From Symbiodinium natans (taxonomy: Eukaryota; Sar; Dinophyceae; Suessiales; Symbiodiniaceae), in the NCBI GenBank assembly GCA_905221605.1, contig CAJNDS010000280.1, forward strand, positions 540,892 to 593,391: DNA of 52,500 nt. Reading direction: 5' to 3'. Both the position numbers and the translations under genes were made by a program. Shown here piece by piece: positions 24,201-34,819 of this stretch; the first letter of the stretch is position 1; every line of letters begins with the position of its first letter. The notes beneath the pieces were generated by a model that did no database searches, was not told the origin of the DNA, and worked only from the letters and a program-made list of their open reading frames with translations.

Positions 24201-24665
24201 CATACCCTATATCCTGAACCCTAAGCCCGAAACCCTAAACCCTAGACCCTAAACCCGAAACCCTAAACCCTGTGAACCCTAAACCCTACACCCCCTACAC
24301 CTGCAAGCGGGGTGCGCCTGCACTAAGGAGCAGGCAGGGAGCCCCGCCGCAAGCGGACGACTCGGATCCGCCCCCCTGGCTGGTGCCCGCGCCAACCGAA
24401 GCGCAGGGAGACGCGGAGGGGCGAAGCTCCTGGGACCCAACTTCAACCCTATTAGGGTTTAGGGTTTAGGGTTTCGGGTTTAGGGTTTAGGGTTAGGGTT
24501 TAGGGTTTCGGGTTTAGGGTTTATGGTTTAGGGTTCTAGTTTAGGGGTTAGGGTTTAGGGTTTAGGGTTTAGGGTTTAGGGTTTAGGGCTTAGGGTTAGG
24601 GTTTAGGGTTTAGGGTTGGGGGTTTAGGGTTTAGGGTTTAGGGTTTAGGGTTTAGGGTTTAGGGT
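24180..24665. repeat. CCCTAAA array, candidate exon, TTTAGGG array
   Basis: CCCTAAA sense 24200-24295 with variants; TTTAGGG sense 24450-24665, passing into degenerate TTTAGGG with gtttccaggg elements to about 24960. Confidence 0.85.
24338..24443 (+). CDS. Candidate exon, Pro/Asp-rich, gene unknown
   Basis: Island between a CCCTAAA and a TTTAGGG array. Acceptor ggcag| at 24337; open frame GAPPQADDSDPPPWLVPAPT followed by EAQGDAEGRSSW. The base composition is strongly GC-rich. It could be a 5' exon of the Trp-rich gene that begins at 25758, but I cannot show a phase join. The 25170-25400 island is also open and may hold further exons (for example ...SLDQILDGLF then TAG near 25411). Confidence 0.4.
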
Positions 24666-25757
24666 CCTGGGACCCAACTTCATGGTCGTCTTTTTTTGGA
24701 TTTAGGGTTTTGGGTGTAAATTAGTTTCTAGGGTTTATAGGTATTGTTTGGAATTAGGGGTTATAGGGTTTAGGCTCCAGGGTTTGGTTTCCAGAGTTTT
24801 TTCGGTCGTGTTTTTGGATTTAGGGTTTAGGGTTTAGTTTCCAGTGTTTTGTTTCCAGGGTTTAAAGGTTGTTTTTGTGTGAGCTAGGTGTAGGGTTTAG
24901 CTTTTGGGGTTATAGGGCGCACGGTTTGAGGTTTAGGGTTTTGGGGGACCTACTTGTAAGGCTCAACCCTAGACAAGATACATCCTACCACCGTCACGAC
25001 CTAAGGCCCGAATGCCACGAACAAGGTTGCATGAATGGATTCTTTCCCTATAACCCCCTTGACCCCCAAACCTTCAACCGTATGTAGCTCATTAGCGTTT
25101 AGGGTTGGGTTTAGGCTTTAGGCTTTAGGGTTTAGGGTTTGGGGTTCAGGGTTTGGGGTTTAGCCGGGCCGGTCTGTGCCACGGGACGTGCGCGTCGGTG
25201 GTCCCAGCGGTGCACCTCGGAGCTCATCGCGCGCAGTCGGCCGCAGAGTCGGGCCACCCCAACCCGATCCAACGCCGACCCACCTGCGACCTGCAGCCCA
25301 AACTCGCCGGGCTTCTGACCCCAGGATCCCAGGCGCCTAACCCCAAACCCCTAAACTCCCCCGCTGAACCCGCCAGCGCCAGTGAGCTTGGACCAGATCT
25401 TGGACGGCTTGTTCTAGACGCCTGTCGACCGGCCCATATGACCTTGTGTTGGTTAGCAGGGAATGAGGGAATTGGGGCCTGAGAAAAAAGACCCTTGAGG
25501 AGTGAAAAAGGGAACCTCATTTGCCACATTCCCTACCAAGCAGCCGTAAGATGAGGGCACTTTTCAGAACTGACCGTAGGAGGCTTAAGCTCAGAATCCT
25601 AAATCCTGAGCACCCCGATAACCCTCCAAAACTCGAAATCCTAAACCCAAAGCTCTGAATCCTAAAGCTCTAGAACCCTAAACCCTAAACCCTCAACCCT
25701 CAACCCTAAACCCTAACCCCTAAACTAGAACCCTGTGCAGCCCTCTGGCCCACAAAG

Positions 25758-26898
25758 GTGCCGAGGATGAATGGTCTGGCCACTGGTCACAGGGCTGGGA
25801 CGACAACCAGGATCGGGGGCTTTTCGGGTGTAGGGTTCAGGGTGTGGCGTCTACCCGGAGTTTACCCTAACCCTAAACCCTAAACCCTACACCCTACACC
25901 CTAATCCCTAAACCCGAAACAGACTGTAGTACGGTTCGAAGCTGTGAGCCTTGGAGGACGGCTGGAATGCTGGCAAAACGTGGAGATGGAGCTCTTGGGA
26001 GGATGGCAGGCATGCGTTGCCAGGTTGGAACCGGCTTCAGGGCCCCAAACCCCAAACCCTAAACCCTAAACCCTAAACCCTAAACTCTAAACCCTAAAAG
26101 GTTGTTTTCTAGCGGTTCCAGGGCTGCTGGGTTTAAGGGCTTCTTCTGGTTGGAGCCTTCATAACTACTCCCTGGTAGGTTTATTGCTGTGGAGCTTAGG
26201 GTCTAGGGTTTAGGGTGTGAGCTGCTGCCGGGCCGGACCACGGACGTTAAAGGCAACGATCTGCGAAATCTCGAGAGTGATCCCCTGCTGCCTGCTGCTT
26301 CCCCCACCGGGGTTTGGGGGTCCAGGGGGCTTGGTAAGTTTGATTAGGGTTTAGGGTTTAGGGTTTAGGGTTTAGGGTTTAGGGTTTAGGGTGTAGGGTT
26401 TAGGGTTTAGGGTTTAGGGTTTAGGGTTTAGGGTTTGTGTTCAGGGTTTAGGGTTCAGGGTTCAGGGCTTAGGGGTTTGGGTGGAAGCTCTGGCCAAGGC
26501 ACGACAAGGACAGCCGATGGCACAAAGGCCAACGGGACGGATGGCGCTGGGGCGAAAGTGGGTGGAGCGGAAGCCATGGCAGGAACGGCTGTTGAACTGT
26601 TGGGTTGACAAACCTCACATCCCAACTAGGACTTGGCGATGTATTTCTGGCTTCCCAAGCCCCAAACCCCAAACCCCAAACCCCAAACCCCAAACCCCAA
26701 ACCCCAAACCCCAAACCCCAAACCCCAAACCCCAAACCCCAAACCCCAAACCCCAACCCCAAACCCCCAACCCCAAACCCCAAACCCCAAACCCCAAACC
26801 CCAAACCCCAAACCCCAAACCCCAAACCCCAAACCCTAAACCCTAAACCCTAAACCCTAAACCAAAGGAGCTGGCATGATGACCGTGACAGCTCGAAG
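25758..26898 (+). CDS. Trp/Asp/Gly-rich low-complexity protein (4 exons, partial)
   Basis: Four phase-consistent exons: 25758-25810 (AEDEWSGHWSQGWDDNQ), 25957-26001 (DGWNAGKTWRWSSWE), 26509-26582 (DSRWHKGQRDGWRWGESG...), 26868-26898 (SWHDDRDSSK). Each exon alone looks like noise, but all four share the same unusual composition: Trp every 4-8 residues among Asp, Gly, His and Arg. All three introns use a GA donor (CCAG|GA, GGAG|GA, GCAG|GA) and each acceptor is again AG|GA. Disordered Trp/Gly/Asp-rich proteins of this kind occur in dinoflagellates; I recognise no family. The 5' and 3' ends are not found; if the last donor is not used, the frame stops at TGA, 26905-26907. Confidence 0.6.
26345..26470. 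repeat. TTTAGGG array
   Basis: TTTAGGG-sense intronic array upstream of exon 26509-26582, ending in TTCAGGG variants. Confidence 0.9.
26655..26865. repeat. CCCCAAA array ending in CCCTAAA
   Basis: About 25 units of CCCCAAA with slips near 26750-26770, then four CCCTAAA units, then exon 26868-26898 two bases later. PNPKPQT-type and GVWGLGF-type open frames across it are artefacts. Confidence 0.95.
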
Positions 26899-28138
26899 GA
26901 CGCGTGAGCATGAGAGCCTACCTCGATTCCCGGGTTGGCGGTTTGGGGGAAGAACCCTAAACCCTAAACCCTGAACCCTAAACCCTAAACCCTAACTCTA
27001 AACCGTAAACCCTAAACCGTACACCCGCAACCTTAAGCCCGAAGCCCTAGCGAAACCCTCAACCCTAAGGCCTGGACCCCAAAGCCACAACAGCCCTAAA
27101 CCCCTAAGCCTCTGGGCCCCTTCGTCCTACACCTGAACCCCCAAACCCAGAGCCTGTCAGAGGGACGTGAGACCCGGCAAGGCAAGAAAAAGCCTTCTCT
27201 TTGGTCCTGCTTTGGGTTCAGGGCTTTAGGGTTTAGAGCTTACGGTTTAGAGTTTCGGGCTTAGCAAGGGTGCAGGGTTTCTGGCCAGGGCTTTGGCCTC
27301 GAGGATTTGTTGGGTTTCAGTTTGGGTTGAGTGCAGGCGCCGAGAGTTTTCAGACTTTTCAAGACTTTTCTTTCTGGGGGAGAGGTCAGGGGTCCAGGGC
27401 TCAAAGGTGCAAAGGGGCACGGTTGAGGGGTCCCTCTACCCTATCAAGGGGAACCTACTCCTCACACCCTAAGCCCTGAACCCCTCTAAACCCAACCCGC
27501 GCCCCAACCCGAATGCGAAGTGCAAGCTGCTTCTTGTGTGCCCAAGGCCGGATGCCGTAACCCTAAACCCGAAACCCTAAACCCTAAACCCTAAACCCTA
27601 AACCCTAAACCCTAAACCCTGGACAAAGCGCTTCATCACCCCTCGAAGCCCAAAGCGCGAAAGCATACCCTTTTGGAGCCCTTATTATTTTTACAAAGGC
27701 CTTTCATGGGGATTCCCTAAATGTTAGGGTTTAGGCTTTAGGGTAAGCCCTAGGCCCGCAACCCTAAACCCTAAACCCTAAACCCTAAACCCTAAGAGTT
27801 TTTCGTAATTCACGGCGGAAAACCAGGTAAACCTGGCTCCAGGAGCATGCGCCTCCTTCCAACACCCCCGCCCTTCCGAGCTGGCCTAGGACGACCCTGA
27901 AGACCATGAACCATGGAACCTTAGGCCCACAAACCGAAAACCCTACACCCTAGAAGCCCTAGAAGCCCTAAAAGCCCTAAAACCCGAAAACCCTAGAACC
28001 CTACGCCCTAAACACAAACCCTAACCTTAAACCCCAAAATCGAAAAGCCTAAACCCTAAACCCTAAACCCCAAACCCTAAACCCCAAACCCCAAACCCCA
28101 AACTCGAAAACCCCAAACCCTCAGCTGCCGCAAAAACC

Positions 28139-28183
28139 ATGGTCTCGACTACGACGGCGCTGTCCAGCCACCAGCGGGTGCAG
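28139..28183 (+). CDS. Candidate initial exon (MVSTTTALSSHQRVQ)
   Basis: ATG at 28139 in context aaaaaccATGg; 15 codons, then donor CAG|GTACTA. It lies upstream of the TPR gene on the same strand and could be its first coding exon, but the phase (0) does not fit the exon at 30233 (needs phase 2), so at least one exon would be missing between them. Confidence 0.3.
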
Positions 28184-29739
28184 GTACTATAGGGTTTTCG
28201 GGTTCAGGGCAATATAGGGGTCGGAATAAATACGATAGTAGGTATTCCCTTAGGGTCCCCTTTTTTAAATTATGCTACAACAACCCCCAAAACCCTCCAA
28301 TTATTCAGGCCCCCATAGTACCCAAGCTTCTTGTTGTGCTTTTGTTTTTTTGAGAGGTTTTGTGTGCATTTTTTGTTTTTGGTTTTGTTTGCTTTTTTTG
28401 TTTTTTTGAGTTTTGGTGTTGTGGTTCTTGTGGTTCTTGTGGTTTTTTCCTTGGGGTTTTTGAGGGTTTTGGGCGGGGCCTGCAGGGTTTGTAACTCAGG
28501 GGTGTCTGGTTGACCCTTAGGCATTCCGAGGTTTCAGGCTTTAGGGTTTAGGCTTTAGGGTTTAGGGTTTAGAGTTGAGGGTTTAGGGTCTAGGGTTTCG
28601 GGATTAGCTCGTAGCTGTATTGAGGAAGCCCTTCAACGGCAACCTTGAGCGTACAACTTTCAGCCCCCTTCTTCTGGGGTTGAGGTTTGAAGTGAAGGGC
28701 TCAGGTTTTTGCTCGGCTTCAGCTGTGGGGCCTCTAACCTTGAACCCTTAACCCTCGGAGTGGACAGATCTCAGGGGTTTAGGGCTTAGAGAGTGGTTCA
28801 GTTGCACGTGGGTGGTCCTCTGAATTAGCGCCCCCCGTTTTTTTTTTTGGGGGGGGGATCCTTCGTGTAAGGGCGCCGTGCTATAGGCTGGAGTGGGGGT
28901 TTATTTTACTTTTTTACGGCAGGTCACTTGCCAGCCACCCGAGCCTCACCGAAAAGAGGGAAGATGGCATAAAATGAGCATTTGGGGGGGGGGGTTCAGT
29001 GCTACTGCATTGTGAGTAGCATGAATGGAACAGCGGCTGAGTAGAAGGCCCTAAACCCTAAACCCTAAAGCTGCAGAACCGCCCGTAAAAACACACACTG
29101 GGGATGTTATGTGTTAGTAAGCCCTGTTCAGGGCGCTGTACTATATGTGGGGTTTAGGGTTTATGGTTTAGAGCTACCCATGAAGGTGTGCAGGGCTTAG
29201 GGGTTTGTAGGGATGGGAGTTGGGTGGCACAGGGGATTGGATGGATGTCGCTTCGTACCACAATCCGGACCCAAGGGATCGAAACCCTAAACCCCAAACG
29301 ACCTAACCCTAAACCCGAAACCCTCAACGCTAACCCCTAAACCCTAAACCCTAGGCTTTGGGGTGTCGGATTGTGGAGATTAGGGCTGTAGGGGTGTGAC
29401 CTAGCCTGGGGAACGAACCTACACTCTGAACCCTAGACTCCAAACCCTCACCCCCCAGACCTAGCACCCGAAACTACCCCAAACCCCAAAATTTCTAGGC
29501 CTCAGGGGCTCGGGTTTAGGTATTCAACTTTCGTTGTACATTAACACTGTCGTGGGCAACAAAATTTGAAAACTAGCTCCCGATGCTGCGCATAGGATCG
29601 CTGCTGCCGTTTAGGGTTTAGGGCTTAGGGCTTATGGGCCGAACCCCAAACCCTGAACCTTACTCAAGCCTAAACCTCGACCTTAGACTCGACCTCTTGC
29701 CCCAGACACCAGGCCCTAAACCCTACACCCTAAACCTAA

Positions 29740-30225
29740 ACCCCTAACCCCTAACCCCTAACCCCTAACCCCTAACCCCTAACCCCTAACCCCTAACCCC
29801 TAACCCCTAACCCCTAACCCCTAAACCCTAAACCCTAAACCCTAAACCCTAAACCCTAAACCCTAAACCCTAAACCCTAAACCCTAAACCCGAAAACCCC
29901 CAAAACCCTAACCCTAAACCTAAAAAACCCTTAAACCCTAAAACCCTAACCCTAACCCTAACCCTAACCCTTAACCCTAAAACCCCCCTAACCCTGAACC
30001 CTAAACCCTAAACCCTAAACCTAACCTAAACCCTAAACCCTAAACCCTAAACCCTAAACCCTAAACCCTAAACCCCTAAACCCTAAACCCTAAACCCTAA
30101 ACCCTAAACCCTAAACCCTAAACCCTAAACCCTAAACCCTAAACCCTAAACCCTAAACCCTAAACCCTAAACCCTAAACCCTAAACCCTAAACCCTAACC
30201 CTAAACCCTAAACCTTAAACCCAAA
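29740..30225. repeat. Longest heptamer array, with CCCCTAA and hexamer CCCTAA patches
   Basis: CCCCTAA run 29745-29820, then CCCTAAA, a short CCCTAA (TTAGGG-type hexamer) run at 29943-29965 and CCCTAAA again to 30225. It ends eight bases before the TPR exon at 30233. Confidence 0.93.
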
Positions 30226-30232
30226 AGTGCAG

Positions 30233-33200
30233 TGGAGAGGTGGTCTTAGAGCTCAAGGAGAAAGGGAATCAGGCCGGGCGTTTTGAGCCAGACAACTCTG
30301 ACACCCTCAGCGTACCTGCCCCTAAGCAAGCTCAGAAGCCCTGCCCGAATTATGCCCTAAACCCTAAACCCTAAACCCTACCTGTGAAGCCGAACATCCA
30401 GAAAAAACCAGACGCAGCCGAAATCCTGCTGAAATGCGGCCGTTGGCCCAAAATGCGGGCGTTTGCCCAAAACCACCAACATCAACAAAACCCGATGAAA
30501 CATCACCACCCAGACCCTGTAGCCCCACACCCCATATAAAACAGTGTTGAACTAATCCTGAACCCATGAACCTTGAATGCGAAGCTGCCCCAGAATCCCC
30601 AAAGCTACCCTGCCCATGTCTTTTGGCGACGTCGCCGGCCGAATCAGGAGCGAACCTGGGCGAATGGGATGTGGGAGGGCAGGATTTCATAATGTGTTTC
30701 GTTGTGTATGGGATTTCTTCGGGAACCTTGTAACCAAACATGTTTCCAAAGTGCTTTCAAGCTACAGCTGTTCTAGCTACAGCAGCCAGGAAAGGTCCAG
30801 AGTCTGAAGCGCATCCTTGTCGAGCGCTGTCTGCATCCATAACAGATACCGTTGAAGCACTTTCAAGGCGATGGCTCGTGGGTCAACCCGCCGCGAAAGC
30901 CTCGCGGAATGGCCAACAAAATCCTCGCTCATGAAAGTTGCCTCGCTGAGAGGATTAACTGCTGTGCCCGTGCGGCACCACTCCGTGTACACATTCAAAA
31001 GAATGTGGTTCATGTAGTGTGTCTTGGGTCGGAGTTTGAAAAGGCAGAGCTGCCGTCCGTAGCACATTGCCACCAGAGACGAGTAGCCGCATAGGAACTC
31101 GTGGCCTTTCCTCAGATGCCGTTTGAATTCTAAAATAAGAGAAACCAAGTCGCAAAAACATGCACGTGCACAAACAAAAAAATGTAGATTGTCCCGTTTC
31201 GCACAAACAAAAAAATGTAGATTTCCCGTTTCGGGGGCACTTGCTGAAACAACAAAACTGGCCCAGGCGCCTGATGACGTAGACACAGTCTGCGTCAGAC
31301 ATAAAGTATTCTGCTTCCAAACATCGGTTCAGAACCGCTCCAATCGCGGTAGCAGAAGCAAGAATTGTCTTCAGGATATCATCGGATTGCACCGTGTCTT
31401 GGAACCTACGCTGTTGCAACAAGTCGACCACGAACTTCATCACGATGGCTGTATCCATGTTCTTGGACCACTTGCCCTCCGGGTACTCACGCGTGGAGTT
31501 GTAGCCCAGAAGATCCTTCGTGAGGAAGCCGCAGTGCAAGCGCGTCTTGTGCTTTCGCACATAAACAGCGAGCGCATCGTTCAACGCTTTCAGGTCTCGG
31601 TCGATTCCTCCCAGTCCAAACAACTTGCTCATGCTGTAAACCACTGCTGAAGCAGCGAAATCTTTTCCCACGCCAGCGTGGTAGACATGGAAAAAGTCAG
31701 CCTTGAAAAAGGCTGCCGGCGACTCATCAGGATCCAGCAGCATGTGTTGCAGAAGAGGGCCTCCATTGCCTGCCCATGGAAGTGGGTTGTTGAGACCTTG
31801 CGTGCTGATCCATGCTGGGTCGAAGAAACCGAGATGCTCGAAGGGGTAGTGCTCGGTCCGTGTCTCCTTCCCAGCCATGCATAACCAACAGCAACCCTTC
31901 TGGTCGTTCTTCGAGGAATGGGTCTTGCGAACGTTGTTGAACGATCTATTCAAATGTGCAACCTTCTTGATGAAAGGATTGTCCCCTGTAAAGCCCAGTA
32001 TCACGATACGCCACGTAGATCCACAAGCTTCGAAACCATCCGCAAAAAGGCTTTCCAGCTTCTTGCCCCACAAACGCATAAGCTCGTCGAACACTGTAGG
32101 GTGGTGCTTGTAAACCAGGCTGCTCAGAACTGCAAATAAAAAACGCGTTGTGCCAGAGCTCCCCCGCAAGTTGATGCCAAGAGCAATGTCTTCAGCCTTG
32201 CGCTTCGAACTCAAATCCACAGGCTTGGCATTAGACCCCGCGCCAAGCGCAGGGAGCATGGATAAAATCTCGATTGGATCCTTCTTGAATCCTCTTCCAC
32301 CATCCCCGTGAAGATAGTATGGAATGAGCGTGGCGAGGGGCACGTACTGGGAAAAGACTTGGTGATTCGGGTGGAGCACCCGAAATTTTTCCCAGAACAA
32401 CTCCAAGGATTCTTTGGCCAAGTGCGCTGGCACCCCCAGCACTTTATGGAAGTAGCCATCACCCAAAACAGTAAAAAGCTTGCGGGGGTCAATGTATGGA
32501 TACCTCTCCAGGGTCGCAAGTTTGCTAAAGCTGAACTCAACCTCCAATGCCAGCCCATGCTCCTGAAAGATCTTGAAGAGGGGAACATCCGCACTCGACT
32601 CCTTAACTTTTGCTATCTTTGCCAACACACGGCAGGAGTCTTTCTTTGCAGCAGCTTTGGCGTCGATGACGAGGTCTTTTGCAGGGACCTCGGCCGCTTT
32701 CGTTACTACATAGCGGTACGGGGCTATATATGCTTTCAAAGGTATGCATTCGCACTACGCGCTGCCCAACAGAATTTTTCCTCACCACGCAATTCGTACT
32801 GTGATTGCATGAATCTCTACAGTGTGCATTCGCACCCAGCACACAAGAAACCCGGCCTATACATTCACGTAAACCTAGCTACCCTAAAATAGGCTCCCTC
32901 TGCGCAGCATTTGTAGCCGCACAGTACACATAGTACGGAGGAGGGAAACGGGGCACGAAGTTTTTGTCACGCATGCTCTCCCCACCACGAAGCTGGTTTC
33001 GGCATTGTCGGCCATTGTCATAGAACTCAGCAATGACAGCCGCTTCTAACATTTCGAGCATTCCCAGAAGATCAGCGCGGGAGGTTTGGTGGATGACCAC
33101 AAAGCTTTTGAAGTTCTGGCGTGCGTAGCTCTCCCTCCGCACAAAAGGGTTGGAAGTGAGTCCTATCTTGATGACACTCAGCGCCTTCCCACCATTTTCT

Positions 33201-34787
33201 TGTTGAATCTCCCTCACAACCTGGATGCAGTGCGAAAGGATTTTCCCAGCAGTCAAAACTTCTGAGACAACCCTGATATCGAGGTCGGTGCAGCGTTGCT
33301 TCTCGCATGGATCCCTGCTGATTTCGCGCGGTGGCCCAGAACAAACCAGTCGGCAGGGCAGGGCGTGGTCGCCACTTTCTTCTGAGTCGCTCCATGGGAA
33401 CACATTAAGCTTTTGGGTTGGCATGCTGCTCGCAAGTACGGCTACGTAAAGTGAGGTAGAAGAAAAGCGTACGAGTTTCAACTCTTTGCAAATGTATACC
33501 TACCACTATTGCATGAACACACATCTCGTGCCACACGACTGCGCACGCCAGGCACGCGTGCAGAAGTGCACGCAAGCTTACAGGAGTACTCTGTTACTCT
33601 GTTCTAGGGTTCCGGGGCCCAGGCGCCTTTCCCATACTTCTTGGCGATCAAGTAGACTTGTGGGCTGAGCAGCTCTTCAGAACCTGCATCGTGACCCCCT
33701 GACCGCACTAGGTACCCCGAAGGATCCATGTACCTATATATATATATATATATATAGTTTATATACACTGCCCTAAATTAAGCTACTATTTAGGAACCCC
33801 TATAAGGCCCTAGCAAGTATATTATCATTTATATATATATATATATATAGGTACATGGATCCTTTGGCTACTCGTGCTTCTATGAACACATCTAGTAAAT
33901 TGTTTAGGTTCGGCTGTTGGGCAGGGGCCCTAAACAAAAGGTTGAGACACGGCATTTGGGTACTTTCGGACACTGGGTCGCAGCACTTTCTTTGTGTAGC
34001 ACACATAGAGCTCCGCCAGCGCCTTGTTTTTGCCCCTAGCAACACCTTCAGCAATATCGAGACTGACGCGCTTTACAGCACCTTGGGAAACTGGTACTCA
34101 GGCCACGAAGCAAAGACACTGTGTTCCAAAGCCGGCCGTATTGCACATCATGGGTCGATTCGAACACTTCGAACGCAGCCTTCTACCCCATCAGTCCGAA
34201 TTGGTGCCCCAAAAGTGAAACTTCATAGCTGCCAGTGCCGTTGGGCCATTGACACGTCCATTATCACACTGAACATGCAAGAAATGGTTCTCCACAGAAC
34301 CCGTACAGTCTACCAATGAGGTGTGCAACGCCAGTCATAGAAAAGCTCATACAGCCCATAGCCCCCAGGCAACTAAGGCAGCACATGAGTCGATCGAATG
34401 ATCAAATGAACACAGATTAGCGCAGAAGCTACCTGGTAGCGTAGACTGCACAGACATGTGAGCTTTCACGAAAGAAAACAATCGCAGCCTCGCTCACTCC
34501 AACCCACAACCCATGCCCAGGTCAAGGGGCGACTAAGCCGCCTCTGCCTTCCTGGAGGCTTTGCGAAGCCTGCTGAGCGTCTGCCTCAGCTAGCAAACTC
34601 GGCGATCTACAAACTTAAAATCGCATCTTGAACCGTGGGGCTGAACAGCATGGGCATTCATTTGCGCTTCAAATCATTGAGCGCCTTACTTGTTCGACGC
34701 CTCCAGGGTGGTCGCTTTCGACATCCTGGGTCGCAGTACGCGGGCAGGGCCGAGGAGGGGGGGGGGAACAGGAAGGGCAGGGTCAAG

Positions 34788-34819
<32 letters not shown>

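Larger units (their letters stand above)
26899..30232. other. Heptamer-rich region with few candidate exons
   Basis: CCCTAAA sense 26955-27015, 27560-27620, 27755-27795, 27910-28110, 29280-29355 and 29710-30230; TTTAGGG sense 27220-27260, 28535-28600 and 29150-29170. The unique islands 28600-28720, 29180-29280 and 29560-29610 have short open frames without a supported join. The T-rich stretch 28320-28450 is low complexity. No complete gene is seen. Confidence 0.5.

Noticed and set aside
33855-34319. 154-aa plus-strand open frame within the giant element
   Set aside because: It starts inside the inverted repeat of a small element, has no recognisable motif, and runs against all other element genes.
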